From contig NC_133026.1 of NCBI RefSeq assembly GCF_048771995.1, positions 115,277,501 through 115,341,500 of the forward strand: 64,000 nucleotides of DNA. The letters are read 5' to 3'. Every line of letters starts with the position of its first letter. Positions within the stretch are counted from its first letter, which is position 1. Source of the DNA: Taeniopygia guttata (Eukaryota; Chordata; Aves; Passeriformes; Estrildidae). The position numbers were made by a program, and so were the translations under genes. The notes beneath the pieces are model-generated. The model had not been told where the DNA came from, did not search any database, and was given only the letters and a program-made list of their open reading frames with translations. Below, in pieces: positions 1-9,500 of this stretch.

Positions 1-2640
1 TTTTTAGAGGAAGGCACCTGGAGGGCATGGCAGCAGCACAAGTACTTTCTGTCGGAACTGATGCATGGCTTGGACCTTCACAGTGCTGAGCAGGTGAGGA
101 ACCAGATGTGCTTAACAGAGCTGTTCTCCAGCGGGGTGGGCTGCTCTGAGCTCTCTGCACAGCCCTCAGCAGCTCTCAAACAACCTCAATACCTGGACTG
201 GGTTGTCAGGAATGAGACACAAACTGCTTGGCCCTTGTAGCCTGAAGGCCTCGCTGTGCACAACTTGTCTGGGGACTCACGAGTTTGTGAGGTGTCATCT
301 GCTACCTGCGGAAGTGACAATTACTAGATCTTAAGATCACATTTTGCTGTACATGGCTGTTAAAACAGGTGCTGGTTCTTCAAAGTCTACTGAAAAAGTA
401 ACCTGCCTTTGCATTTTCATGTGATGCTATATCATTTGCATTTTGTAATTGCAATATTTTAAAACAGGTTTAAATGCTGCCCAGTAATCTCAGTGCTGTA
501 CTTATGGAGTACATTAACTTATCTCTGCACAGCTATGCCTGTCATACACAGTGACTTGCCCAGCTTGGTACAAACTATCCCCACAAACTTGAGAGTTTAC
601 CTGGTTAGGTAAAGTGTAGCAATTCGCTGGGGTTTTGTTGATACACACATCCTTGCTCTGCAACTGCTGTTGAAATTCTCAGCCATTAATGCAAATTCTT
701 TCTAATCTGTGAGCCAAATGGCTGCCTACATCAGATGGATTACTTCTTCCCAACAGCACACAAAGGGTTGGGTGGCTGGCTACAAGTGAATTTTCATCCC
801 TGTCATCTCTTGGGTATTTTAATAAGCTGTTACCAATAAGGTTAATCATGAAGATGCCATGTTGCTGTTTCCTCACTCTCCTGTGAGGCTTCCTTGTTGG
901 TAACTTGTAGAGTTAAGATTTCTCTTTGGGAACTGGCTGAAGCAGAAGTTAAGGTTTCAAAAACCTTTCCTCTGTAGCAGCTGCACAGTGATGTATTTTG
1001 TGCACATCTAGTACTATCACTGAGTGTGCATGTGTGTGAACTTGTGCCACACCAGGACAGTGTCCCACCCTGGAGTGGTGAAACCACAGCAGCACTTTTC
1101 CTTACTCTCTATTTCCTGTTATTAGGGAGTTAGACAATGGCGCGATTCTCCCCTTTCTGTGAAAGTGCTATTTGCAGATTCTGTTTCTTCTGATATTGGA
1201 AAGCATCGGAGATTCCCTGTGCATTTTTATGACTTGAGTAATAAGCCAGCTGATTCCACAGGCCACAGCGTGAGGATGATTTATGGCACCTGAGGAGCTG
1301 GTTCTGTGCCTTCTACAGGACACATGCAGTAGACACTGGGACATTTTTTTTCCCGTGGAACAAACATTTAACCAAATACCTATCCATGCCCCCACTCACT
1401 GCTTCTGCCATGCTAATACATTTCTTTTTTTAAAGAAGTGCAGCGTTTATTTCTTTGGCTCGCCCTGGCACCACGATATGATTTGAACACTTTTCATGCT
1501 TGGTAGCTTTGCGCTCCGATTTCTGCTCAACAAGAAACTGAAACAAGTTCTAGAGGGAGCACTGAGGCTGCTGGCAGTTGGTCTCAGAATGAGTTTCTCA
1601 CGCCCCTAAATCTTGGAGAACTTAAATCTTTGAAAGCAAGGGGAGTTCCGGGCAGGCTCACGCTACACCAGGGTGCTTGGCTGTCAGACTAGGGCCACAC
1701 TTAAATGATACATGCAGAAAAACAGACTGGGGGTAAATGTTTCTAGGCTGTTTTCTCTTTGGTCTATCAACATTCTGCAAGAGAAAGCTGAAACTGATTA
1801 CATTTAGTAACTTGCAAAAATACCTCTGTGTAAGTTTGTTGTCTTGTTGTTTGTTTTTTCAAAGGGTACAGAAATGCAAGCAAAAATAGAACTATGATGA
1901 ACTGGGCAAATTTAGTGAAGGTATACTTGGGGCATGCGCTGCTTCAAAGTGTTTTGTTTTTAAATACTATTTCCACTAGTTATTTTTAACTTCATGGAAG
2001 ACCTTGGTGAAGAACAGAGAGTGTATTCTACTGCACCATCACATGCTATCAGCTTTTCACTGCATTTTTCATCTGAAAACCTGGGAGAACAACACCACCC
2101 CAGCTGCTGGCCCCTTTCTGGGTGATTGCACGGGCCCAGCTGCATGGAAGATGGTGATGCCTATCAAACTGCTAACCTCGCCTTCTCCCAAAAGGCATTT
2201 TCCCCTAAACCCAAGAGAGACTGAGTAGGCCAGACATGAATGACACAATGTGGAAGAGTGTCATACTTCCTCTGGAGAAGCCTGAAATATTTTTGCAGCT
2301 GGATGGCCCTCATGGCTGTGGAATCAACATGGACACCTGGACTAAGGGAGCCAACAGCCTGAGAAACTTTTGACATTCATGTTGTCTGGATCCAGCTCCC
2401 AGCTTACTGTGTGTTAAGAGTGTAGAGGAAAAGCTGTGTGAGATCCTGTGAGGGCAGGATGCCTTCTCTTTTTCCCACGGAAAAGATACGAGTGTGGGTG
2501 CAGTGAACAGCCCCCTAAAAGGGGCGGCAGAAGCTGGAGGGGGAGGGTGTCCCTGCTCAGGAGGACATAACTTTGTTTTTCCTTCTTCAACCTGCCACTA
2601 ACAATGATGGTAAAAAGCTATCTCGTCAAATGACTCGCTG
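1..2640. other. Upstream intergenic DNA, no gene seen
   Basis: This stretch precedes the CHD7 CpG island. Its open frames are all under about 85 codons on both strands and show no recognisable domain, splice structure or codon bias. I see no tRNA, no clear interspersed repeat and no 3' end of a neighbouring gene. In other amniotes RAB2A lies upstream of CHD7, but nothing here looks like it. Distal promoter elements may be present but cannot be singled out by eye. Confidence 0.6.
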
Positions 2641-2746
2641 AAAATTCCTGTAATGCCGAGTATCTTTGCACGCGGTTTACGCTTTAATCTCTTTATACTT
2701 TTAAGACGCTTATTTAGTTTCCAGAGCAGTGCGAGGAGGACCGCTA

Positions 2747-2756
2747 TAGCGCGCTA
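2747..2756. promoter_or_regulatory. Palindrome TAGCGCGCTA in island shore
   Basis: A perfect 10-bp palindrome with a GCGCGC core lies in the otherwise AT-leaning 5' shore of the CpG island. The core resembles E2F-type or other CG-centred sites, but the match is short and function is only an inference. Confidence 0.25.
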
Positions 2757-3287
2757 CTGGTAATCACTTCTGGGTGGGATTTGTCTAATTTACTTACGGA
2801 ACGAGTTTGTTTCGGTTTGTATCATGAATTCGAACGCATCGCTTGCAAACGCGGCGGCGGCGGAGCCGGTGCCCGTGCGGTGCCGGGGGAGCGCGGCCCC
2901 GCCGGGACGGGGGCGCTGCCGGGAGCGGGCGGGCGGCGATTAATGGCCGCTTCCCTTTGAGAGCCCGACCCGCTCGGGACAAAGTCCACCCTAAGCCGCG
3001 GTCTCGGGCGATCCTACCCGCGCCCCGCCCCAGCGGCCGGGATGAGAGAGGCGGGCGGGAGTGTGCCCGCTGCCCGTCCGGGGGCAGAGGCCGGGGCCGG
3101 GGCGGGCGGCGGGGGGCCGGGCAGCCTCCCGGGACGCCTCTCGGTTTCGTTTCGCCGCCGCGGTTGGGAAGTTTGAAGAGCGGCAGTGACACAGTGACAC
3201 CTCACACACAACACACCCCCCGGGCTTCACCGGGAGTTTCCCGGGACGGGACGCGCCAGGGCGGGCGGGCGCGGCGCTGACGCCGAG

Positions 3288-3317
3288 GTGCGGAGCGGTG
3301 CGGAGCGGTGCGGAGCG
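3288..3317 (+). repeat. Three tandem copies of a 10-mer
   Basis: The unit GTGCGGAGCG is repeated three times without a mismatch, immediately upstream of the candidate core promoter. It is a small minisatellite-like repeat inside the CpG island and could vary in copy number between individuals. Confidence 0.8.
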
Positions 3318-3464
3318 GAGCCCCCTCGGCCCGGTCAGTGCGGCGGGGCGGGGCGGAGCGGCGGGGAGCGCACGGAAGACGCCGTGCCCCGCCGTGCCCC
3401 GCGGCAGCGCACCCTCGGCCGGCGGGCGGCCGGAGCCCCGGCGGGGCGCTGGCGGGCCGCGCGC

Positions 3465-3480
3465 AGGCAGGTTAGTGACC
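3465..3480 (+). other. CHD7: Possible alternative splice donor CAG|GTTAGT
   Basis: The sequence CAG followed by GTTAGT at 3471 is a good U1-type donor inside the CpG island, about 700 bases upstream of the main exon 1 donor. It would fit an alternative, more upstream non-coding first exon joined to exon 2. No transcript evidence is available here, and a donor motif alone can occur by chance. Confidence 0.3.
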
Positions 3481-3502
3481 CCCGCCCTGCCCCCGCCCGG
3501 GG

Positions 3503-3567
3503 CGGGGGGGGGTTTCCTATTTTTTTTTTTTTTCCTCCGATTTTTTTTTTTCCCTTTTCCCCCCTTC
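3503..3567 (+). repeat. G-run followed by homopyrimidine T/C tract
   Basis: A run of Gs (about 3503-3512) is followed by two long T runs (3520-3533 and 3541-3551) and a C/T tract to about 3567. This gives a nearly uninterrupted homopyrimidine strand within a CpG island. Such tracts can exclude nucleosomes or adopt H-DNA. It lies just upstream of the candidate core promoter. Confidence 0.7.
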
Positions 3568-3577
3568 TCTCCTCGTT

Positions 3578-3622
3578 GCATAAATTATGCCGGGCGGGGC
3601 CGTGACGTCGCGGGGGCGGGGC
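3578..3622 (+). promoter_or_regulatory. CHD7: Candidate CHD7 core promoter elements
   Basis: A 13-bp perfect odd palindrome, GCATAAATTATGC (3578-3590), is the only AT-rich patch here and includes a TATA-like ATAAATT. It is followed by a CRE-like TGACGTCG (3603-3610) and a GC box, GGGGGCGGGGC (3612-3622). This order, just upstream of a leader that lacks ATG, suggests transcription starts within the next 20-200 bases. The exact start site cannot be set from sequence. CpG-island promoters often use several start sites. Confidence 0.5.
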
Positions 3623-3679
3623 GCGCGGCGGCGCTCGCCCCCGGGGAGGGGGCGGTGTCGGGGGCGCGCCTTGTGGCGG

Positions 3680-3720
3680 CGGAGGGAGGGAGGAGGAGGA
3701 GGAGGAGGAGGGAGGCGGCG
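3680..3720 (+). repeat. (GGA)n purine tract in exon 1
   Basis: This is a nearly pure run of GGA/GGGA units ending in GGCGGCG. On the RNA strand it would be a G-rich purine leader able to form a G-quadruplex. It is a simple repeat and may be polymorphic in length. Confidence 0.8.
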
Positions 3721-4003
3721 GCGGGCGGGCGCAGGGGGCGGCAGCCGCCTGGCTGGCTGGTGTCGCGCTCGGCTCGGCTCCGGCGGGCGCGCTCGCTCGC
3801 TCGGGAACTATCGGATTAAACTTGAATCGAGTGAAATTACACAAAGGAGCGAAGCGGAGCCGCGGAGACCCCGAAACTACCCGAGACCCGCGCTGACCCT
3901 TCCTCTCCTTCCCCTCCCTTCCACCCCTCCTTCGCCTGCCCGCCCCGGTCAGGGATCCCCCTCCTCCCCTCTTAGCCCAGCCCCGGTGCGAGCGAACAAC
4001 TCC

Positions 4004-4038
4004 GTGCGTGTGTGTTGTGTGCGTGTGTGTTGTGTGCG
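4004..4038 (+). repeat. 15-bp tandem repeat in exon 1 leader
   Basis: The unit GTGCGTGTGTGTTGT occurs twice without mismatch (4004-4018 and 4019-4033), followed by a five-base partial copy. It is a GT-rich alternating purine-pyrimidine tract with Z-DNA potential inside the 5' UTR, about 140 bases before the exon 1 donor. Confidence 0.85.
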
Positions 4039-4321
4039 AGACCCGCACCCCGCCTCGCCCCCCCCGGCCGACGGCACCAACTCCGGAGCGTGTCCCCTCC
4101 TCCTCCCCGGCCCTTCGGTGGAGGGCAGCGAGGGAGCGAGCGGGGGACACCGGTCCCCGACGGCCACGCACCGGCCCGGTGAGTGACCCCGCACCTCACT
4201 GTGCGCGGAGGGAGGAAGGGAGGGCGGGCGCCGGCCATGGAGCAGGGGACCCGCGGCAGGTCTCTGTCCCCGGCGGAGCGGAGCGGAGCGGCGCGGGGGT
4301 GCTCGCTGCCGGCGGCGGTCC

Positions 4322-4409
4322 GGGGGGGTGGGGGATGCTGAGCCCTGCCGCGGCTCCGGGCGAGGCGGGGCGGGGGGGGTGTGTGTGTGTGTTGAGGGGG
4401 GGTGTCTCA
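4322..4409 (+). repeat. G-run cluster with (GT)n just after exon 1
   Basis: Several runs of four to nine Gs lie close together on the + strand, with a (GT)n stretch at about 4379-4391 between two of them. Intron starts with clustered + strand G runs favour R-loops and G-quadruplexes downstream of CpG-island promoters. This is composition seen in the sequence; the structure is an inference. Confidence 0.6.
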
Positions 4410-4449
4410 GCGGGGCACTTCCCCGGGTGTAAATGGCTTTTTGTTGTGC

Positions 4450-4470
4450 TGCGGCCGGCCGGCCGGCCGC
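4450..4470 (+). repeat. (GGCC)n short tandem repeat
   Basis: Repeated GGCC units form a short self-complementary tandem tract within the CpG island. It is a simple sequence feature only. Confidence 0.7.
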
Positions 4471-5253
4471 CTGCCTCGCCTCGGGGGAGGGGAGGGCACC
4501 GGGGAGCCGGAGCGCCGGCGCCCCTTCCCCGCTTCTACCTCCTGCGGTCCTCTCCGCAAGTTTGGAGGGTGACTAAAAATCCGGGAAAAGTTGAGTGAAA
4601 CTGCGCGGCGGGGGCGGCGGGGCCCAGCGCCGGCCGGGATGGCCGCGGGAGCGCTTCCCCCGCTGACCACGCTGACGGCTCCCGGCGGCCGCGTCGGCAC
4701 AACAAGCGCTAACAAAGTGAGGGCGCTTCCCTGCCGTGCACGGCCCGGCCCGGCTCGGCCCGGCACCGCCCCGCTCCGCGCAGGCACATGGGTCGCCGGG
4801 GCCGGGGCCCGGGCCGCAGCGGGGGCACCCCCAGCGGAGGCCGGGCGGTGGGTGGCGGCGGGCGGCAGGAAGGCGGGCGGGGAGGGAGGAGAAGGAGGAG
4901 GGAGGCGGGAGCACGAGGTGCCGCTCCGGCCGCCGGTGCGCGCGGCGGGGGGATCGTCCTGCCCCGGCGGCACCGGGAGGGGGCAGGGGGCGGCCGGCGC
5001 TCCCCGGCGGCCGGAGAAGAAAGGGGAGCGGGGGAAAGAGGGAGGGGACGGGAAGGGAAGGGAGAACGCTACCCGAGGCAGCCGGAGCGTTGCCGGCGGA
5101 CGCCGCATAATAGGGGCTTCACCCCGCCGGGTACCTTCGCTCCGCCGGCGCGGAGCCGGGGCGGGCGGGAGGCGCTGCCGCCGCCGCGCACATGGGGTCG
5201 GGGCTGGGGCGCTCCCCTCGCTCTCTTCCCCCCACCCCGTTCCGGGCCATTTT

Positions 5254-5266
5254 GAGGGTGAGCGGA
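5254..5266 (+). other. CHD7: Possible second alternative donor GAGG|GTGAGC
   Basis: A good donor-like GTGAGC at 5258 follows a GGCCATTTT motif (a YY1-like CCAT core) in the 3' half of the CpG island. Together they could mark a downstream alternative first exon of CHD7. There is no direct evidence of use. Confidence 0.2.
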
Positions 5267-5915
5267 AAAAGGTGGTTTGAGGCCAAAGCGGTCAGGGCGC
5301 GGAGCGGGGGCGGGGGGCCGGCCGCCCTCGGTCCGCGGGGCGCGGTGGGAAGCGGAGCGGGGCCGGCGGCGGGCACTGCGTGCGGGGCGGCGGGGAGCGG
5401 GCAGCGCCTGTGCGTGTGCGCGGGTGTGTGAGAGAGAGCGGTGGCGGGGGGAGGGGGGCAGGGTTGTTAGTGAGTCTCAGGGAGAAGGCGCTGCAGGCAA
5501 TGAGCAGCCATCATTACGTTGCCTTCATTTATCCCGGTAGCGCTAAATCAGGGGACGCGCTCCCACGCCGGGGGAGCCCCTCCGGGCGCGCCCCGCGCTG
5601 CCGGGCCGGTCCTCGCGGGTGGGTGTTCGGGGGGGGCGGGTCGGGGTGCTGGGGAAGGGGGTGGCCGTGGGGCATGGTCTGGAAATGGAGCCGGTTTCCC
5701 CGGCTCCCCCCGACAGCCCGCTCACGCCCGGGTTTAAAGTAGTTGTTTTTTAAACAGACAATGGACAAAAGGAAAGTAGCGATGGATGCCCGGGAGCTCC
5801 CTGTCCGCTGCGGGGCCGCGCGGCGCCGCGCAACTCTCCCGCACTTACCCACTTTCTGCCTTTGTTTTCGTTTGGGAAGGGGTCGAGCGTGCCTCCCCAC
5901 TACAGAAAAGGGCAA

Positions 5916-6183
5916 TTTTTTTTTTTTTTCATTTGCGAGAAGCCTTTTTTTTTTTTCTTTTTAATTTTTTTTTTTTTTTAAATTTCCCGTGCCACTTGGG
6001 CTTCCGCGGATGTTTGGCTTGGGGAATATCAGAATAACCTCGGTGCGATAAGTTTGTTTCTGTGTCGATGTTCGTCTCGATTTTTACTCTCATCAAAGCA
6101 GATCGCGGGCAGTGTTTATCCTGGAAGATGGCTTTCGGGAGAATGTGTTAGCCTTTTTTTTTTTTTTTTCCTTTTTTTCTTTT
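5916..6183 (+). repeat. Cluster of poly-T tracts
   Basis: Three T-rich blocks (5916-5929, 5945-5980 and 6154-6183) lie in the first few hundred bases after the CpG island. They mark the sharp change from GC-rich island to AT-rich intron. No poly-A retrotransposon structure or target duplication is visible around them. Confidence 0.8.
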
Positions 6184-6566
6184 CTCGTGTTATACGGGAC
6201 TAGCGGAGGTACAAACAAGCAAGTTGAACAAAAAATGTTTCTGTTCATTTCCTCACAGATCATCCATTCTAACGACGGCAAAAAAATCTTAATGACTATG
6301 ACCTTAGCAGCATGGGTAGCTGATTTTTCCCAATTATAAATCCCGTTAGTTTGCGGTAATGTGTGAGTATCAATATATAATTCATATTAAAAAGCATGAT
6401 CCGTAATTATTATTCTTTTTTTTTTTTTTTATAAAAGTTGAAATCTATAATTTTCCAATGAGAGTGCTGCATCTGTCGCTTGGAGTGTTTTTGTCTCGCT
6501 GTTGCACAACAGAGGCTCTCCAGTCTTTAACCTAAAATGGCAGCTTTAATTTGACTGGGGCCCATT

Positions 6567-6577
6567 CATTGACAATG
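6567..6577. promoter_or_regulatory. Inverted SOX-like repeat CATTGACAATG
   Basis: An 11-bp perfect odd palindrome has two facing ATTG/CAAT half-sites one base apart. SOX proteins bind such CATTGT/ACAATG cores as dimers. It sits in AT-rich unique sequence about 2.4 kb into intron 1. CHD7 is known to cooperate with SOX2, so autoregulation is conceivable, but this is inference from a short motif. Confidence 0.3.
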
Positions 6578-9500
6578 ATAATAAAAAGGCTGAAAGCTAA
6601 ATGTAGCTGGATGCTTGGGGCACGTATGCAGAACACTTTCCTCTCCATTGCTGGGCACTGCTAAGAGAGGAACTTTCAAGCTCTCTAGTTTCCACCGTGA
6701 AAGTTTCCAATACTTTTTTTTTCTTATTAACAAAATAAAAATAACAATAGAAACCCCGCGTTGCTCAGCATAGATCGTATTTTAGATGTCCAGGTTGCTT
6801 ACAAACTTAACGGTGAGGTGATAGAGAGAGCTCCTTTGAAGAGGTCTGCATTTATAACAGCAGCAGAAAAATTCTGGTAATCACTTCTAAAATAAGATGC
6901 AGTCTGGGGGAAAATTAACCGTTTCTTTCTGACGTTTGTAAGTAACAGGTGATCAGAACAATTACATTCTGTATATTTTCCTATCTCCAGCTACCAAAAG
7001 TGGGGAATATTGCTTGTTTCATCTTGTTTGGTGTTGTAAATGTGCTCAGGGTTTTGCAGAGATCCTTATGATAGTGTGCTATTTTCCTCTAGGTTAAAAC
7101 CACAGCTGCTTGGAAAAAGTAATTATTTTTGGTCTTAGACATAATGTGAAGTTTGAAACAGTTTTACAGAACAAAATTTCTGCTACTAAAGTACTGGTGA
7201 ATGCCACAGATTTACACATCTTGTCCTGTCTTTCTGTTGTCTTGAACTGCTTATTTTCAGTCTCTTTTGAGCTGTTTTTACTAAGAACTTTTTATTAAGA
7301 TCATTATTAAAGCCATTGCACAGGCTCTTAGAAAAGTATTAAATGCTTGTGATTGCAAGTGTAACTCAATTATTGATTCACTGATACTAACTGGATAATC
7401 ATATTTGACCAAATATCTTACTGAATGTTTAACAATGTGATGACATTTCCGTTATTGCTTGTAAATCTTGGTTAGGTTACTTAAACAGGGGAAAAAATCC
7501 TCATATTTGTAACCCAAAATTATTTTGTCGCCTCCTCCGTAATGAAGGAAAGTTTTGATAACAGGCAAGGATCACACAGTCCTTTTAGGAAAATAAAAAT
7601 TTATAGGGATTTTGCATTGTAACAATGTCAGTAAAAATGAGGTTTAGTGGAACACTCTCTATTGCAATCACAACTCTGTGCAGTGATGGTAGATTTCAGT
7701 TGTGACCAGTTTCTCTTGGGTTTGGTTAATGCAGAAACCTGAAGAGTTGTGTCAAAGGACCACTGTAAAGGTTTCCTTGTCCGTGCAGAGGGGTCAGTTA
7801 ACCTGAGTGTAGTTTCTTTCCCACTTGAATTATTTGCTGTTTTGAACTGAAAGGCTTCTGGTGAACAGTTGTAGTACTTCCCATTAACACTCAAATAATA
7901 TTAGGATTTTATAAGATGAGTGGAACGAGTTGTTTGTGAGTCCAGGTGGATCAGGCCAATGGAGAAGCTGCAAGCAGGTACTGAAGAAGGATGTGCTGCT
8001 CACTCTGGGCTTGGCATGGGTGGAGGGTGTTGTGGTCAGCAGGCCTGTCCTGCCCTGGCACACAGGGAGGCTCTGTGCCAGGTCTGTGCCCCACGGATGG
8101 CGGCTCTGCGGGCAGGAGAACCTGCAGTGTGAGGACACAACAAAACCTGAACAAAGGCAACCCGGACATGATTTTCTGTCAAGCTGGAAAGGCCTGAGTA
8201 ATAGGGGTTTTCTCAGGTTTTCTCAGAGCTGCTGAAGTGTGGCAGTGAGACTGTGTTTTGCCATGTCCAAGGCATCCTATAGCATCTGGCTGTTGGGGGT
8301 TTGGTTTTGTTTGTAGTTTATGGTGTGATAGGTAGAGGTTGCTAAGGTGGGAAGGAAGAGGTGGAAGAAAGTATCCAGAAAGAAGGAGGGTGGAAATAAA
8401 TGCAGGTGTCTCCTTGAATCTTGTGCATTACCTCTATCCCTTATTTCCCATTCATTTTTACTTTAAGTTTCAGATGGAAAGCCTTTAGAATGTGCTGGTT
8501 GGTATTTACTCTTGTGAATCTGGCATTATTCAAAGAAATGTATGTGGCCAGCAAGGGTGCAGGAAACCGTGTGACAAGTGGTGTGTGTGTGTCTGAAGGT
8601 CTTCCTTCCCCCAGTTCCCTTAAATCCTCACTTCCAAACCCTTATGTATTTGTCTGCTGTGAACAAATCACTAATTGCTCAGATTTATGAGCTGGTTAAC
8701 TGATGCCCATAAGTAACATGGTTGATACTTTTATGTTACTTAAATGTTCCCTGTATACAAGAGAAAACTGCAAATTTTAGTAAATAATTAAACTGTCTTT
8801 CTGATTAATGAGTCTTTTGTGTATAGGTGAGGCTTTAGCTTTCACTTTTCCAACAAAAAAGTTACTGTATTAATTTAGCTTCACCATTTAGCTATCAATT
8901 AAGCTTCATCATTGAGACAGGCATTAACTCCATCATTTCACATCATTTATGTTTCCTGGAATAGCCTGTTAGCACAAATACAAACTATTGGATTTTAATG
9001 GAAGAAAGTCTTTAATATTGTCTATATTGTAGCAGTGATAAAAAGGCAAAGGGAAACTCCAACTATGATTTAATTATTAAAACTTGCAAAGGAAGGAGCG
9101 AGGTACAATATGCAGAAACATCCCATGTTTTTATTAGGGTTCTGATGAGATACTGAAACCTGATGGAAGTTTTCCTCCTGATTTCTTTCTGTCTGCACAA
9201 TCTGACTAACTTTCAGTGATTTGCATCTTGCCCAAGATCAGCAGTCATGGAAATGCCACGTCGTAGTTGTGCACTAAAAATCTGTCTTGGAAAATGAGAT
9301 TGGAAGGCATGATGCAAAAAAGAAAAAGGAGGTTGTGACCTAAAGGACACATTCCAAGAGCCCAAATATGACAACAAAGCTCTTAAGGGTATTCTTAAGT
9401 ATATAAAGCTGATTAGCTCTTAGCTTCCAACATTGTGACTTTTCTGAGATGTAAACATGTACCTAGAAGAAGCCCACCCCAAACCAAGGATCTTTGTGCT

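Larger units (their letters stand above)
3640..4178 (+). other. CHD7: CHD7 exon 1 (non-coding 5' UTR), start approximate
   Basis: The 3' end is well supported: CCCG|GTGAGTG at 4178/4179 is a near-consensus splice donor. There is no ATG between 3590 and the donor, as expected for a 5' UTR exon, and CHD7 is known to have a non-coding first exon spliced to a long coding exon 2. The exon carries a GGA-rich purine tract (3680-3720), a short AT-rich patch (about 3806-3850) standing out from its GC-rich surroundings, and a 15-mer tandem repeat (4004-4038). The 5' boundary is a guess placed just after the CRE/GC-box cluster. An upstream start spliced from 3471 is also possible. Confidence 0.6.
2640..5760 (+). 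promoter_or_regulatory. CHD7: CHD7 promoter CpG island
   Basis: From about 2640 the sequence becomes CpG-rich, and it is very GC-rich from about 2850 to 5740, where it drops back to AT-rich intron. It contains many GC boxes (GGGCGG and GGGGCGGGG), runs of G on the + strand and dense undepleted CpG. Such an unmethylated-type island at the 5' end of a broadly expressed developmental regulator is typical of a dispersed CpG promoter. The island surrounds non-coding exon 1 and continues about 1.5 kb into intron 1. The long open frames on both strands here result from the high GC content and are not genes. The outer edges are judged by eye. Confidence 0.85.

Noticed and set aside
2794..5915. Many long Arg/Pro/Gly/Ala-rich open frames on both strands of the CpG island (up to 278 codons)
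   Set aside because: GC-rich DNA has few stop codons. The frames overlap each other, cross the exon 1 donor and show no domains or codon preference.
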